Shown here: positions 24,828-35,000 of the stretch, piece after piece | Layout: each line of letters opens with the position of its first letter | Position numbering within the stretch: position 1 is the first letter of the stretch | Origin: Acidobacteriota bacterium | Lineage (GTDB): Bacteria; Acidobacteriota; Terriglobia; Bryobacterales; Bryobacteraceae | Direction of reading: 5' to 3' | DNA: 46,206 nucleotides | Assembly: GCA_025352795.1 (NCBI GenBank) | Contig: JANXSF010000097.1 | Location: 1-46,206 of the forward strand | Notes under the pieces: model-generated | What the model was told of the DNA's origin: nothing | The model's database searches: none | What the model saw: the letters and a program-made list of their open reading frames with translations, nothing else | Made by a program: the position numbers and the translations under genes

Positions 24828-24831
24828 GAAT

Positions 24832-25605
24832 CTAATATTCGTAAGGCCAGTGCGGTTTGGCGAACAAACCACCATCCACATAAATTGTCTGCCCAGTAAT
24901 AAAACTGGAATAATCGCTGGCCAGAAAGGCAACTGTCCGCGCTACATCCACAGGTTGCCCCACGCGACCCAATGGAGTGGCTTTGGCCCAGGTAGCGGCG
25001 TAATCGCCCGCCTCAAGCTTGGTTCGTTCAATTTCCACTGCTCCTGGTGCCACACAATTCACCCGAATTCCAAGTGGACCCAACTCCACCGCAGCCACCT
25101 TTGTAAATTGTTCTATGCCGCCTTTGCTTGCCGTATAGCTGCTGAGCATGGGAAACGCTAATTTATTGCAACCTGAACCGATATTAATGATTGCACCCCC
25201 GCCATGCTCCTTCATGCTCGCAGCGGCGCGCTGGGTTGCCAGAAAGCAGCCTTTCAAGTTTGTGTCGATTACCCGATCCCATTCCTGCTCATTGAGATCG
25301 AGCAAAGCTTTCCAGGTTTGCGACCCGGCGTTGTTCACCAGGATGTCCAACTTAGGAAAATGGCCAAAACATTCAGCAAACAGGTGATCGATGGCCTCAA
25401 TCTTGCCCACATCGGCCTGCACGGCGAAGGCTCGTCGACCCAAATTACGAATGTCAAGAACAGTGGATTCGGCACCGGCCTGATCGGAATTGTAGTTTAC
25501 AATCACGTCACAACCAAGGCGCGCCAGTTCCAGTGCGATGCCTTTACCTATGCCTTTGCTTGCACCGGTAACCAGTGCGATCTTGTTTTCCAGATGGATA
25601 GTCAT
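24832..25605 (-). CDS. SDR-family NAD(P)-dependent oxidoreductase (FabG-like)
   Basis: 257-aa classical short-chain dehydrogenase. It has the cofactor motif TGASKGIG (residues ~14-21), NNAG (~89-92), the catalytic Ser in NIGSGCNK, the catalytic YTASK (Tyr near 160, Lys +4), the [11 protein letters not shown] loop, and the closing GQTIYVDGG. An Asn in NYNSDQ after the second strand suggests NADP or mixed use. Annotated relatives include glucose 1-dehydrogenase and 3-oxoacyl-ACP reductase; the substrate is not decided. It stands alone on the minus strand, convergent with the repeat array and divergent from speA. Confidence 0.85.
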   Translation of the reverse strand: MTIHLENKIALVTGASKGIGKGIALELARLGCDVIVNYNSDQAGAESTVLDIRNLGRRAFAVQADVGKIEAIDHLFAECFGHFPKLDILVNNAGSQTWKALLDLNEQEWDRVIDTNLKGCFLATQRAAASMKEHGGGAIINIGSGCNKLAFPMLSSYTASKGGIEQFTKVAAVELGPLGIRVNCVAPGAVEIERTKLEAGDYAATWAKATPLGRVGQPVDVARTVAFLASDYSSFITGQTIYVDGGLFAKPHWPYEY

Positions 25606-25704
25606 GCTGTAACAAAATTATAGTTGCCCCGCAGAGGATTTCGAAGCACACTGAAGTTTCCGGCTAAAATTTTGACTTTGCCAAAGCGAGAGGTGAACTA
25701 GGAA

Positions 25705-27648
25705 TTGAGTACTGTAAAAGTGACCGAACCGACGAACTTGGACCCCACTGAACGATGGACAGTAACCGATGCGTCGGAAATGTATGATGTGAATGCCTGG
25801 GGTAAGGGTTACTTCAGCGTTGGAGCCAATGGTCACTTATGGGTGCACCCAGGCAAAGAAGTAGCCAGGTCCATCGACCTGAAAAAGCTGGTGGATACAT
25901 TGGTGCTGCGCGGCATCAACCTTCCCATTCTGGTGCGCTTCGGAGAAATTCTGAAGCATCGGATTGGGGAGTTGAACCAGGCGTTTAAATCCGCTATCAA
26001 CGAAAACGGCTATAAGGGCGAATATTGCTGTGTGTTTCCCATCAAGGTGAACCAGCAACGCCAGGTTGTGGAAGAGGTTTTCGAATACGGTCGTCCTTAC
26101 GGGTTCGGTCTGGAAGCGGGTTCCAAGCCGGAATTGCTGGTGGTGTTGGGCTTGGCCGATAATAAAACGCCCATTATCTGCAATGGCTTCAAGGACGAAG
26201 AATATATTGAACTGGCCATGATAGGTTGCAAGATTGGGCGCCGCATCACGCCCGTTGTAGAAAAGTTCACTGAGTTGGAATTGATCATCAAGCATGCGGC
26301 CAAGTTGGGGGTTCGTCCCTCCATTGGGATTCGTGTGAAATTGGCAGCCCGTGGGTCCGGTCGCTGGAAATCATCGGGTGGCTATCGTTCCAAGTTCGGT
26401 TTAACGGTGAGTGAAGCGCTGAAGGCGTTGGATCGGTTAAAGGCTGAAGGCATGGGCGATTGCCTGGAGCTTCTGCATTTCCATTTAGGCAGTCAAATCA
26501 CCAATATCCGTCAAATCAAGCAAGCAGTAATTGAAGCGGCTCGGGTGTATGCGGAGATGAAGAAAAGCGGTGCCGGGTTGAAGTATCTGGATGTTGGCGG
26601 CGGGTTGGGCATTGACTACGACGGCTCGCAAACTGATTTTGAATCGAGTGTGAACTATTCTTTGGAAGAGTATGCAAACGATGTGGTGTATCACATTCAA
26701 AATGTTTGTGACGACGCCGAAGTGCCCCATCCGACCATCATCAGCGAAAGTGGCCGGGCCGTTGTGGCGTATCACAGTTGCCTGCTGTTCAATGTTCTTG
26801 GAGTAACTGGATTTGGGGATCACGATGTGCCAACGGAGATTCGGGAAGATTTTGAGCAGCCATTGATTGACATGGTGCATACTTACAAATCCCTGACGGC
26901 CAAGAATTTACTGGAAAGCCATCACGATTCCCAACAGTCCTTGGATTCAGCGTTAAACATGTTCAGCTTGGGCTTTCTATCGCTGGAACAACGCAGCTTA
27001 GCAGAGAATTTGTATTGGAATATTTCGCGTCGAATTCTGCAAATCGGCAAGACGTTGGCTTTCTTTCCGGAAGAGTTGGAAGGCTTAGAGAGTCTACTTT
27101 CCGATACGTTTTTCTGTAATTTTTCGCTGTTCCAAAGCATGCCCGATAGCTGGGCCATCAAGCAGTTATTTCCGGTGATGCCGATTCATCGGCTGGATGA
27201 AAAACCCACTAGGCACGCTGTTTTAGGGGATATTTCCTGCGATTCCGATGGGAAAATTGATCGCTTCATTGACCGTCGCGACGTGAAGCATACGCTTGAG
27301 TTGCATCAATTCACTGGACAAGATTATTTCCTGGGGGCATTCCTGGTGGGCGCTTATCAGGAGATACTCGGCGACTTACACAATCTTTTGGGCGATACAA
27401 ATGCGGTGCATGTGAACCTAACGGAATCGGGTGAAATTCAACTGGATCACGTGATTCAAGGGGACACTGTGCGCGAGGTTCTGGAGTACGTCCAGTTCGA
27501 TTGGAAGCATTTGGTTGAGGCGTACCGGAAGGATTTAGAGATCGCCGTGCGGGAAGGGAAGTTGGGGTATGAAGAGGCTGGTCGGCATCTGCGATTTTAT
27601 GAAGAGGGGATGCATGGGTACACGTATTTGGAAAGCGTGGAGCCTTAA
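25705..27648 (+). CDS. speA: Biosynthetic arginine decarboxylase
   Basis: 647 aa, a PLP fold-III enzyme converting arginine to agmatine for polyamine synthesis; the length is typical of SpeA. The PLP lysine lies in CVFPIKVNQQRQ (Lys ~114). HLGSQITN and DVGGGLGIDYDGS hold the phosphate-binding loop, and SESGRAVVAYHS follows. The start is taken as TTG 25705, because the frame opens there behind AGAGGTGAACTAGGA and the homology begins with WTVTDASEMYDVNAWG soon after. Polyamine supply may connect with the glutathionylspermidine-synthase-like gene at 40736, but that is only inference. Confidence 0.9.
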   Translation: MSTVKVTEPTNLDPTERWTVTDASEMYDVNAWGKGYFSVGANGHLWVHPGKEVARSIDLKKLVDTLVLRGINLPILVRFGEILKHRIGELNQAFKSAINENGYKGEYCCVFPIKVNQQRQVVEEVFEYGRPYGFGLEAGSKPELLVVLGLADNKTPIICNGFKDEEYIELAMIGCKIGRRITPVVEKFTELELIIKHAAKLGVRPSIGIRVKLAARGSGRWKSSGGYRSKFGLTVSEALKALDRLKAEGMGDCLELLHFHLGSQITNIRQIKQAVIEAARVYAEMKKSGAGLKYLDVGGGLGIDYDGSQTDFESSVNYSLEEYANDVVYHIQNVCDDAEVPHPTIISESGRAVVAYHSCLLFNVLGVTGFGDHDVPTEIREDFEQPLIDMVHTYKSLTAKNLLESHHDSQQSLDSALNMFSLGFLSLEQRSLAENLYWNISRRILQIGKTLAFFPEELEGLESLLSDTFFCNFSLFQSMPDSWAIKQLFPVMPIHRLDEKPTRHAVLGDISCDSDGKIDRFIDRRDVKHTLELHQFTGQDYFLGAFLVGAYQEILGDLHNLLGDTNAVHVNLTESGEIQLDHVIQGDTVREVLEYVQFDWKHLVEAYRKDLEIAVREGKLGYEEAGRHLRFYEEGMHGYTYLESVEP

Positions 27649-27662
27649 AGTAGTTGGCTTTT

Positions 27663-28349
27663 CTACGGTACAAAAACCAAATAGAAAACGCAGCAAAGAA
27701 CGGCACCGGCGGCGGCTATCAGTAATCCTGAAAATCGCCGCTTGGCCAAAAAGAAGATCAACACCATGCCCGATAGGGATACCAGTGTCATCAGCACGGC
27801 TGAAATGTCGATCATCCAACTCCACGCTTTACCGGAATCGCGACCTTTGTGCAGATCATTGATCACTGCGAAAAAGCCCATGCGCGTTTCTGTCAGTTCG
27901 TAGTTACCTGTTTGACGATCAGCAATAAAATCGGCTGAATAACCTGGTCCTTTGAATGACACCGTTGCTTGCGCATCTTCCACGCGAAAATCGCTCATTG
28001 CACCCTTGATGTTATGAGTGCGTCGCAAATACTCCACAATTTCTAATTTCGCCAAGTCTTTGCCATCGCCCGTCTTCAACCAGGAGGCCTCTAAATGCCC
28101 TTTGCCTTGCACGGTGCTCTGGTGTTCAGCGAACCACTCCGTGTGATTCAACGTCAAACCAGTAACGGCGAAGAAGAACAAAATGGCAAAGCTTGCCATG
28201 GATAGATAAATGTGCAGCCAACGGGAAACGGCCATGAACTGCCGCTTCATCACATGACTGCGATGCGAAGTTCGGCTGGCCACTGTCGTTTCTTTAATGA
28301 CTGATTCTTCGGTATTCAAGCGAAGCAGAGGCCACCTCAACATTTCCAT
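27663..28349 (-). CDS. PepSY-associated transmembrane protein
   Basis: Up to 228 aa with three or four membrane helices: WLHIYLSMASFAILFFFAVTG near residue 45, WSWMIDISAVLMTLVSLSGMVLIFF near 185, then FSGLLIAAAGAVLCCVFYLVF at the end. A PepSY-like periplasmic part lies between them (residues ~75-170), with NHTEWF and NDLHKGRDSGKAW as usual in the DUF4857/PepSY_TM type associated with ApbE. The longest frame starts at 28349 and overlaps the apbE gene by 56 bases, with no ribosome-binding site; an ATG at 28250 (MKRQFMAVSRWLH) is a good alternative start. Probable role: a membrane redox partner. Confidence 0.75.
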   Translation of the reverse strand: MEMLRWPLLRLNTEESVIKETTVASRTSHRSHVMKRQFMAVSRWLHIYLSMASFAILFFFAVTGLTLNHTEWFAEHQSTVQGKGHLEASWLKTGDGKDLAKLEIVEYLRRTHNIKGAMSDFRVEDAQATVSFKGPGYSADFIADRQTGNYELTETRMGFFAVINDLHKGRDSGKAWSWMIDISAVLMTLVSLSGMVLIFFLAKRRFSGLLIAAAGAVLCCVFYLVFVP

Positions 28350-29826
28350 TTAATGGCACTTGCCGGGCAGTGCCGCTGAAATCCATTTCCTGACGAATCA
28401 CCTGATAAGTGCCGTGTTCCCGCGCAACTTCCAGGCACACCGTGTACTTACCGGCTTTCACCAACTTACCGGCGTTGTCTTTGCCATCCCACTTCAAACT
28501 ATATTTTCCAGGCGTACGAGTAGCCGATGTGAACGATGCAGTAAGGTCGTTTCCTTCAGCCATGTTGCGCAAATGGTCGTCGTGGTACCAAGCCTTTAAA
28601 TCAGCAATCCAGCGCGGCTTTTGCACCCACAAGGCCATGGTCTTCACCGGGAACTTATCTTTATCTTCAATCCAAATGGCCACGTAGGGACGACGAGTGC
28701 GTTGGCCTTCAATCGTCGCCAATTCCAAATTCACCACCAGCTCAAATCCTGTGGGCCACGCACCCGTCGTTGTTGACATCGTTGTTGACGCAGCTTGCGT
28801 TGCCTGTACCATTAGCGGACGTTCTAATGCCTTCCAACCGCTGCTTTGAGTTCGCTGCCCATTTTGTGCGATCAGCATATATTCCACACCTTTCAATGAT
28901 GCGGCCAACCGTTGGCTTTCCTCTGGCTTCAACACAGAAAACGTTGTGGCCAACGCGCCAGCATCCACAGCATTTTCTGCTACAACAGTGGCGCTGATCA
29001 CATGGTCAACTGATTGACCATTACTTTGTCCAGAGCGGGGGTCAACAATGTGAGAGTAATGCTGTCCGTTGATCTCAACTCCTCGCCGATAACTTCCACT
29101 GGTAGCCACTGCCATGCCTGATACAACGATTCGCGACGCTGGCACCGACGTTTCCGTATCGGAGCGAGGATCAGCAACATCCACGGTTTCCGTCCATCGA
29201 CCCCGCACCACCAAATCGCCACCAATGTTCACCACTGCGGCAGTAATGCCATCGCTAGCCATGGCACTATCATTCGCGTGACTTACAATGTAACTCTTGG
29301 CAAACGAGTTTAACCGAATGGGTGAGTTACTCAAATGTGTGGCAGTCCGGGCCACCGCATCCAGCTTCCAATGCGTCTGTTTCACCATTGCCACTGCCGC
29401 AGCAAGTTCAACTGATGTGGGCATGCGCTGCGCCACTGCCGCCTTCTTCCAAACTTGCACTACAGCTTCCGCTGCTGCATCCAAAGCGCCCCCTGTGCGG
29501 TCACGCCACTGGTCAAACAAATTCAATACCTCAAACAACTCCGCCGAAACAGGAACAGCTACGCCGGAAGTTCGTAACCATTGACTCACTTCGCTGTTCG
29601 GATTGTAAGTGCTTAGTATGCTGGCATCGGAATCAATTTGACGGAGCGCGGCTTGTTCGGCTTGTTCCGCTTGTTCCAAAGTACTGGCCATGAATTTCAG
29701 TTCCAGTAAGGTTCCCAACACATTCTCATGATGAAAGACATACGTTCTTTCCTGGTTCGCTTTTTCCGTAGAAACAGCGAGGGTAGCGGCGCAAAGGCCG
29801 ATGGCTGCAATGAATAGAATCTTCAT
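28294..29826 (-). CDS. apbE: ApbE-type FAD:protein FMN transferase fused to DUF2271
   Basis: 510 aa with a signal peptide (residues 1-20). Residues ~35-330 are ApbE-like: NVLGTLLELKF, SFAKSYIVS, VVNIGGDLVVRG (~200), SGSYRRG, SHIVDPRSGQ (~258) and DAGALATTFSVL (~290). This enzyme attaches FMN to Thr/Ser of periplasmic electron-transfer proteins using FAD and Mg2+. Residues ~370-490 match DUF2271 (RRPYVAIWIEDKDKFPVKTMALWV; KWDGKDNAGKLVKAGKYTV). In many bacteria these are separate adjacent genes with a PepSY gene; here they are fused. The start follows directly on the EF-hand gene's stop. Confidence 0.85.
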   Translation of the reverse strand: MKILFIAAIGLCAATLAVSTEKANQERTYVFHHENVLGTLLELKFMASTLEQAEQAEQAALRQIDSDASILSTYNPNSEVSQWLRTSGVAVPVSAELFEVLNLFDQWRDRTGGALDAAAEAVVQVWKKAAVAQRMPTSVELAAAVAMVKQTHWKLDAVARTATHLSNSPIRLNSFAKSYIVSHANDSAMASDGITAAVVNIGGDLVVRGRWTETVDVADPRSDTETSVPASRIVVSGMAVATSGSYRRGVEINGQHYSHIVDPRSGQSNGQSVDHVISATVVAENAVDAGALATTFSVLKPEESQRLAASLKGVEYMLIAQNGQRTQSSGWKALERPLMVQATQAASTTMSTTTGAWPTGFELVVNLELATIEGQRTRRPYVAIWIEDKDKFPVKTMALWVQKPRWIADLKAWYHDDHLRNMAEGNDLTASFTSATRTPGKYSLKWDGKDNAGKLVKAGKYTVCLEVAREHGTYQVIRQEMDFSGTARQVPLNGNVEVASASLEYRRISH

Positions 29827-30534
29827 TTAATTCCGGTCAGGGTTCCCGCGTGGACCGCCGCGACCTTGCCCGCCGCCAGGACCAAATGCCGGACGCACTT
29901 CGTCTTCAGTCAGTTTGCCATCGCCATTCTTATCCAATTTAGCTAAAGATGCCGGGGCCTTTTTTATCTCATCTGCGGAAATCATGCCGTTGCCATCGGT
30001 ATCCAGCGCGGCAAAAATCGCATCCGGCGGTCGCATGCCTCCTTGACCTTGACGCGGTCCGTCGCCCCGATCTTCACCCCCGCCCTGCGTACTTCGTTGA
30101 GCCGCGACTTTGATGAGTTCGTCCCTGGTCAAAAAGCCGTCATGGCTTCCATCAGCGCGGTCAAACATAGCTTGCATCCGTTCCGGCAATTCATCTTTGG
30201 AAAGTTTGCCGTCACCGTTTTTGTCAAAGACCAACAGCGTCTTCACCATTTCATCGGAGTTCCCTGCTTGTGGACCTCCTGGCCCTCGACCACCACCAGG
30301 CCCGCCAGGTCCAAAGTTTATGCGCGTTTCTTCGCGACTCAATTGGCCATCGCCATCCTTATCCAACTTGGCTAATACTTTGGCTGCGTTAGCCAATTCC
30401 TTTGCTGAAATCACGCCGTCCTGATCTGCATCCAGGGCGGAAAGTATAGGATGCATTCGGATAAAGTCCCGTGGAGGACCTTGCGCGCAACCAGCAACTG
30501 CGGCTGCAACGAATATCAATAAGTTTCGCTTCAT
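29827..30534 (-). CDS. EF-hand lipoprotein with six calcium loops
   Basis: 235 aa from the ATG at 30534, giving the lipoprotein leader MKRNLLIFVAAAVAGC. Six canonical EF loops can be read: DADQDGVISAKE, DKDGDGQLSREE, DKNGDGKLSKDE, DGSHDGFLTRDE, DTDGNGMISADE and DKNGDGKLTEDE, arranged as three pairs joined by Gly/Pro/Arg-rich linkers (GPGGPGGGRGPGG). All have Asp at 1, Gly at 6 and Glu at 12, so calcium binding in the periplasm is likely. The stop abuts the ApbE start, which argues for a common transcript; the functional tie is unknown. Confidence 0.85.
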   Translation of the reverse strand: MKRNLLIFVAAAVAGCAQGPPRDFIRMHPILSALDADQDGVISAKELANAAKVLAKLDKDGDGQLSREETRINFGPGGPGGGRGPGGPQAGNSDEMVKTLLVFDKNGDGKLSKDELPERMQAMFDRADGSHDGFLTRDELIKVAAQRSTQGGGEDRGDGPRQGQGGMRPPDAIFAALDTDGNGMISADEIKKAPASLAKLDKNGDGKLTEDEVRPAFGPGGGQGRGGPRGNPDRN

Positions 30535-30605
30535 ATTGTTTTGATCACGTTTAATAGTAACCCGTGGCATTACGATTGGTTTGTTAAGTAATTTAAAATT
30601 TGCGA

Positions 30606-31796
30606 TTAGGCGTAGCTTGATCCGCTGCGGCTATTCTTTTCTGCTCGTTCGGCAGTGATCTTCTCCAGATATCCACTGGCTCGGAATGCCCCCAGTGGGT
30701 CTGCTGGTAGGCCCCTGCCCGTTGCCCAACTGCGAATCGCCGGACGCACATCTGTTGAAAATGCATCTTTCAAACAGTTCTCCGCTGAAACCAAATCCGA
30801 CGTCTTCTGATGCTGGCTCAGCAACTCTAAATCAACCAGTGCCGCTTTGGCAAAAAGTTCCTGCGCGGTGGAAACTGTCTGGATCATGGCCTCAATCTTG
30901 CCTTTCAAATTGTGGCTCTGGTCAATCATGTAGGCGATATCGGCGGGCTGCCCTGTCTCCCATTCATACAATCGGATTTCATGGAAAATTCGGAAAATTT
31001 GATAAGGGTCAATGGAACCCAACGTCAGGTCATCATCGGCATAGCGTCGGTCATTGAAGTGGAATCCACCCAGCATGCCGTCTTGCAGAAGCCAGGCCAC
31101 AATCTGTTCAATATTCTGCGCCTGATAATGATGGCCGGTGTCCACTAACACCTTGGCCCGTGGACCCGACGATTTCGACAGCAAGTAAGCCATTCCCCAA
31201 TCGGCAATGTCCGTATGATAAAAAGCTGGTTCAAAGGGCTTGTATTCCACCAGTAATCTTTGATTGGCACCCAACTTTGCATGGGCTGCTGCCAACCCTT
31301 CGGCGAACCATTGACGACGATGACGAATATTATGTGTACCGGGGTAGTTGGATCCGTCGGCAAACCACAGCGAAACATCGCGACTGGCAAGACCCTTGCC
31401 AATTTCCACACTGTCCAGAATATGGTTTAGCGCAGCCTGCCGAATTTCGGGCTGCGGGTTGCCCAACGATCCGTGTTTATAAATCTGATCCTGAAACACA
31501 TTGGGGTTGATTGACCCGGCGCGCACGCCATACTGGGTGGCCAGCTTCTGCACTTGAGGCACGCTTGCAATGCCCTCTGGCAGGTCCCAAAGCACATGCA
31601 GCGCAACAGTCGGGCAGGCACCTGTAAGTTGGTGGACCATGCCCGCATCGCTAAACTTTTCTTCAAGGGTGGTCGCCGCAGCGGCTTGGATAAACTTGCC
31701 AAAGCGCGTCCCTGTATTGGCGAAACCCCAGGAAGGGAGTTCGATTTTAAAAGTGTCTAGTGCTTTGGATACGGATTCAGATTGCCAGCTTGTCAT
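30606..31796 (-). CDS. rhaI: L-rhamnose isomerase (RhaI / Pseudomonas-Bacillus type)
   Basis: 396 aa, a TIM-barrel metal-dependent ketol isomerase. Ligand-bearing segments are VEYKPFEP (~183-190), DTGHHYQ (~217) and HFNDRRYADDDLTLGSIDPYQ (~242-262), which fit the RhaI type rather than the E. coli RhaA type. It interconverts L-rhamnose and L-rhamnulose in the cytoplasm. No rhamnulokinase, aldolase or lactaldehyde dehydrogenase gene is next to it. The next genes downstream on the same strand (EF-hand, ApbE) are 71 bases away and unrelated in function. Confidence 0.85.
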   Translation of the reverse strand: MTSWQSESVSKALDTFKIELPSWGFANTGTRFGKFIQAAAATTLEEKFSDAGMVHQLTGACPTVALHVLWDLPEGIASVPQVQKLATQYGVRAGSINPNVFQDQIYKHGSLGNPQPEIRQAALNHILDSVEIGKGLASRDVSLWFADGSNYPGTHNIRHRRQWFAEGLAAAHAKLGANQRLLVEYKPFEPAFYHTDIADWGMAYLLSKSSGPRAKVLVDTGHHYQAQNIEQIVAWLLQDGMLGGFHFNDRRYADDDLTLGSIDPYQIFRIFHEIRLYEWETGQPADIAYMIDQSHNLKGKIEAMIQTVSTAQELFAKAALVDLELLSQHQKTSDLVSAENCLKDAFSTDVRPAIRSWATGRGLPADPLGAFRASGYLEKITAERAEKNSRSGSSYA

Positions 31797-32054
31797 TCCA
31801 TATGAGTATATCTTTCATGCAGGTTGAGCAGGTTGTTCGCATCCCTGTAGGATCTCCAAACGTTGTTGGGATAGCCTGTGGTTGAAAGGCCGCAAGGAAG
31901 CGGTTTTTCAAAGGCCTGATGAGCTTCGCTCCAACACTTGAAACTGTCCGATATCAGGTTTGAGCCATTGTGTTTGGAACACCGTTCGGATAGAATCGAG
32001 CGCACTCAACCAATTAAGATTGTGTAACAACGCTTCCTCCAAAGGCCGACTCAA

Positions 32055-35000
32055 ATGAAATTGAAAAGTTCTATTCTGCTTTGTATTCTGTGCTCTGCAC
32101 TACTCATGGCACAAGGGGATCGTGGCACAATCACTGGCACAGTGACTGATGAAAAAGGGGCTCCCATTATTGCCGCTGCTGTTACCATAATCAACCTTGA
32201 TACGAACACTATTCTCAAGACCACAGCCAACGAAGCAGGGGACTTCAATTTTTCCTCACTCCTTGTCGGGCGCTACAAAGTCTCTTTAGAACATCCTGGT
32301 TTTAAGGTATACAACCGGACGAACATTCGTCTGGAAGGGGGCACTACTTTCCGTGTCGATGCCAAGCTTGAAGTGGGTGCGGTGCAGCAATCGATCAACG
32401 TCACTGCCGAAAGCTCACAACTGCAAACCGATGATGCAAAAATTCAGAACACTATGTCGGACGCCATGATTGAAGGGCTTCCCACGGTTGTCAGCGGCAA
32501 TATGCGCAGCCCCTTTGACCTGGCGGCTATCACTGCACAAGTGCAAGGGGGCGATCAGGATTTTCGTATTGGTGGGGGACAGGCGGGGTCGTTTGGAGTC
32601 ATGCTGGATGGCGCTTCGGCAAACACGAATCGTGCTGGTTCCACTGTTTGGGCGGCAGTCAACGCGCCCTCGCTGGATGCCATTACTCAATTCGCCGTGG
32701 AGACAAATGGCTTCAAAGCCGAGTTTGGCCGGGCTGGTGGTGGCATGGTCACCTTCGTATCAAAATCAGGCACAAACAAATACCACGGCACGGCATTCGA
32801 TTTTATCCGTAACAACGCTTTTGATGCTCGTGGCTTCTTCAACAGCACGGTTCCCATTTACCGCCAACACGATTTCGGCGCCACGGTGGGCGGTCCGCTG
32901 ATCATCCCAAAAATCTACAACGGCAAAAACAAGACATTCTTCTTTTTTAGTTACGAAGGATTTCGGAATCGTGTGGGTGGCAGCACTGCGGCCATTGCGC
33001 TTCCCCCGGTGGAATTCTATAAGGGTGATTTTCGCAACGCCGTCAGCCGAACCATCAGCAATGGATCTTACATTATGTACAACGTATATGATCCTGCTAC
33101 TACGCGCTTCAACACGGCGAACAATACTTATGTGCGAGATCCTTTCCCGAATAACACTATGCCCCTGGCTCGAATGGATTCACTTAGTAAGAAGTTAGTG
33201 GATATTGCATCCAGCCCTATGACCAGCGGCTTGCGTACCGATGTTGTTCCAGGTACTCCGCAGTACTGGCTGGAAAATTATTGGCAAGCCGGAACTTCTG
33301 TAAATCCCAACGACAAGATGAGCCTCAAGTTCGATCATGTGCTGAACAGCGCTAATCGAATTTCTGCCTATTTCGGTTACTCCAAACGGCAGGCCATACC
33401 CGGCCCAACCGGCGCGTCTGGAATCCCTGGTCCGCTGAATCCATTCCAACAAACTACAGATACTTCGCCGGTCTACCGTGGCAGTTGGGATGCGACCATT
33501 AGCCCGCGTCTTCATAACCGCTTCTACTTTGGCGTGAATATTTTTCATGACAGCAACTTTCCATTGTCTGAAGGTGGCAACTGGAAAGATAAGATTTGCG
33601 TGGTTAATGTTCCGGCATGTGATCGGAACCTGCCCATCATCAATCTTGTCGATTTCCCGGTGTGGGGCGGCAACGGCTTCAATGGGTCAGAAAATCCCAC
33701 TTACTCTTTCAATGACGATCTAACATGGACAAAGGGCAAGCACATTTTCAAGCTTGGCTATTTGTATGAACTGGCACCCTACGTCGGTCTGGGGCAGCAG
33801 GCAGGCGCTGGGAACATCAGCTTTGCAACGGCCAACACTGCGTTACCCAATCAAAGCAGTCGGAACGTTGGTGGCGGGTTGGCGTTTGCATCGTTTCTAC
33901 TGGGTGAATCCAGCGGGGCTACCATCAACACGCCGCGTCGCGTGGGCATGCACTGGCGCTATCACGCCATGTATTTTCAGGATGATTGGCGGGTCACGCC
34001 ACGCCTTACTCTCAACTTTGGAATGCGTTATGAATTCAACCTTCCGGCAATCAACGACAATCAACAATGCGCTGATTTTGATCCGACACTGCCCAATCCG
34101 GGTGCCAGTGGGCGTCCCGGAGCGTTGGTCTTTTGCGGCACCGGAGCAGGGCGCATTGGCAGGGAAACCATTCCTGCAGGCTGGTACAAGGGTCTGGGTC
34201 CGCGCACGGGCTTTTCATGGAACATCGCCAACAAGACTGTTATCCGTGGTTCAGCAGGAATCAGCTATGCTCCAGTAAAATCCATTGGTGGTTCTGCGCA
34301 CTTTCAGGGCTTCGCGCAAATCCTGACGTTTCCCGATCAGACAGGAGGCATTCAACCTGTCTTCAAACTGGATCAAGGTGTGCCTGCCTGGCCCAAACCT
34401 CCCTTCATTGACCCCACCTTTTCCAACAATGCCGACGTGGATTGGTGGCAAGGTCAGGAAGCCAATCGATTGCCTGAAATGCTTTCCTGGTCACTTACTA
34501 TGCAGCGCGAAATGAGGGCTAAGTTTCTGGTGGAAGCAGGTTACAGCGCCATCATCGGCACTCATTTGATTGCCAACTTACTGAACTATAATCAGATCAA
34601 CATCAACTCTCTACAACCGAACACTAACATCTTCACTAACGCTGGTCGTAACTTACTCAACACTACCTTTGACAACAAAAATAACCTTGTGGCCCAGGGA
34701 GGTTACACAAAACCTTACCCTGAGTTCCCCGACAACTTCACGTTATTACGTTCTCTGCGCCCCTTTCCGCAATACAACAATATTGCCACAGGGAGTGGCG
34801 GCGATCACAGCGGACATTCCAGTTATCATTCGTTGTTACTGAAGATAACTCGTCGCTATGCGCGGGACCTGATGATTGACGGGTCTTACGTCTTCTCCAA
34901 AATGTTCACTGATTCCGACTCAATGTGGGGCAGCGGTGCAGCCATTGATCAATACAATCGCAGGTTGGACAAAGCACTTTCAGCAAGCGACCGGACTCAT

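Larger units (their letters stand above)
24105..24830 (+). repeat. Array of five ~147-nt structured tandem units
   Basis: A core TCCCTGCGCTGG-GGGG-ACGGGGAG recurs at 24188, 24336, 24486, 24633 and 24776 (steps 148, 150, 147, 143). In each unit the core lies inside a long hairpin A (GGCCGGTTCTGG...CCAGGACCGGCC type). Units are joined by a second conserved hairpin B (CCCTGAT...GTCAGGG around an inner GCGGAAG/CTCCGC stem), clear at 24265-24302, 24408-24455 and 24555-24601 and decayed before the first and last unit. The sequence drifts but pairing is kept, largely by G-U on the + strand. The array ends five bases before the stop of the converging SDR gene. Not a CRISPR: the intervals are themselves homologous. 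Confidence 0.85.

Noticed and set aside
24105-24830. CRISPR array
   Set aside because: Periodic repeats are present, but the period is ~147 nt, the intervals are homologous to each other and form hairpins, and no cas gene is near.
24510-24932. Protein-coding frames across the repeat array on either strand
   Set aside because: Frames of ~130 codons exist, but they run through the repeated hairpins, change frame between units and extend into the SDR gene; the structural conservation explains the sequence better.
31881-31908. Rho-independent terminator or riboswitch in the rhaI/TonB-receptor gap
   Set aside because: CCGC/GCGG followed by five T is only a 4-bp stem, and the rest of the 258-base gap shows no further structure I can support.
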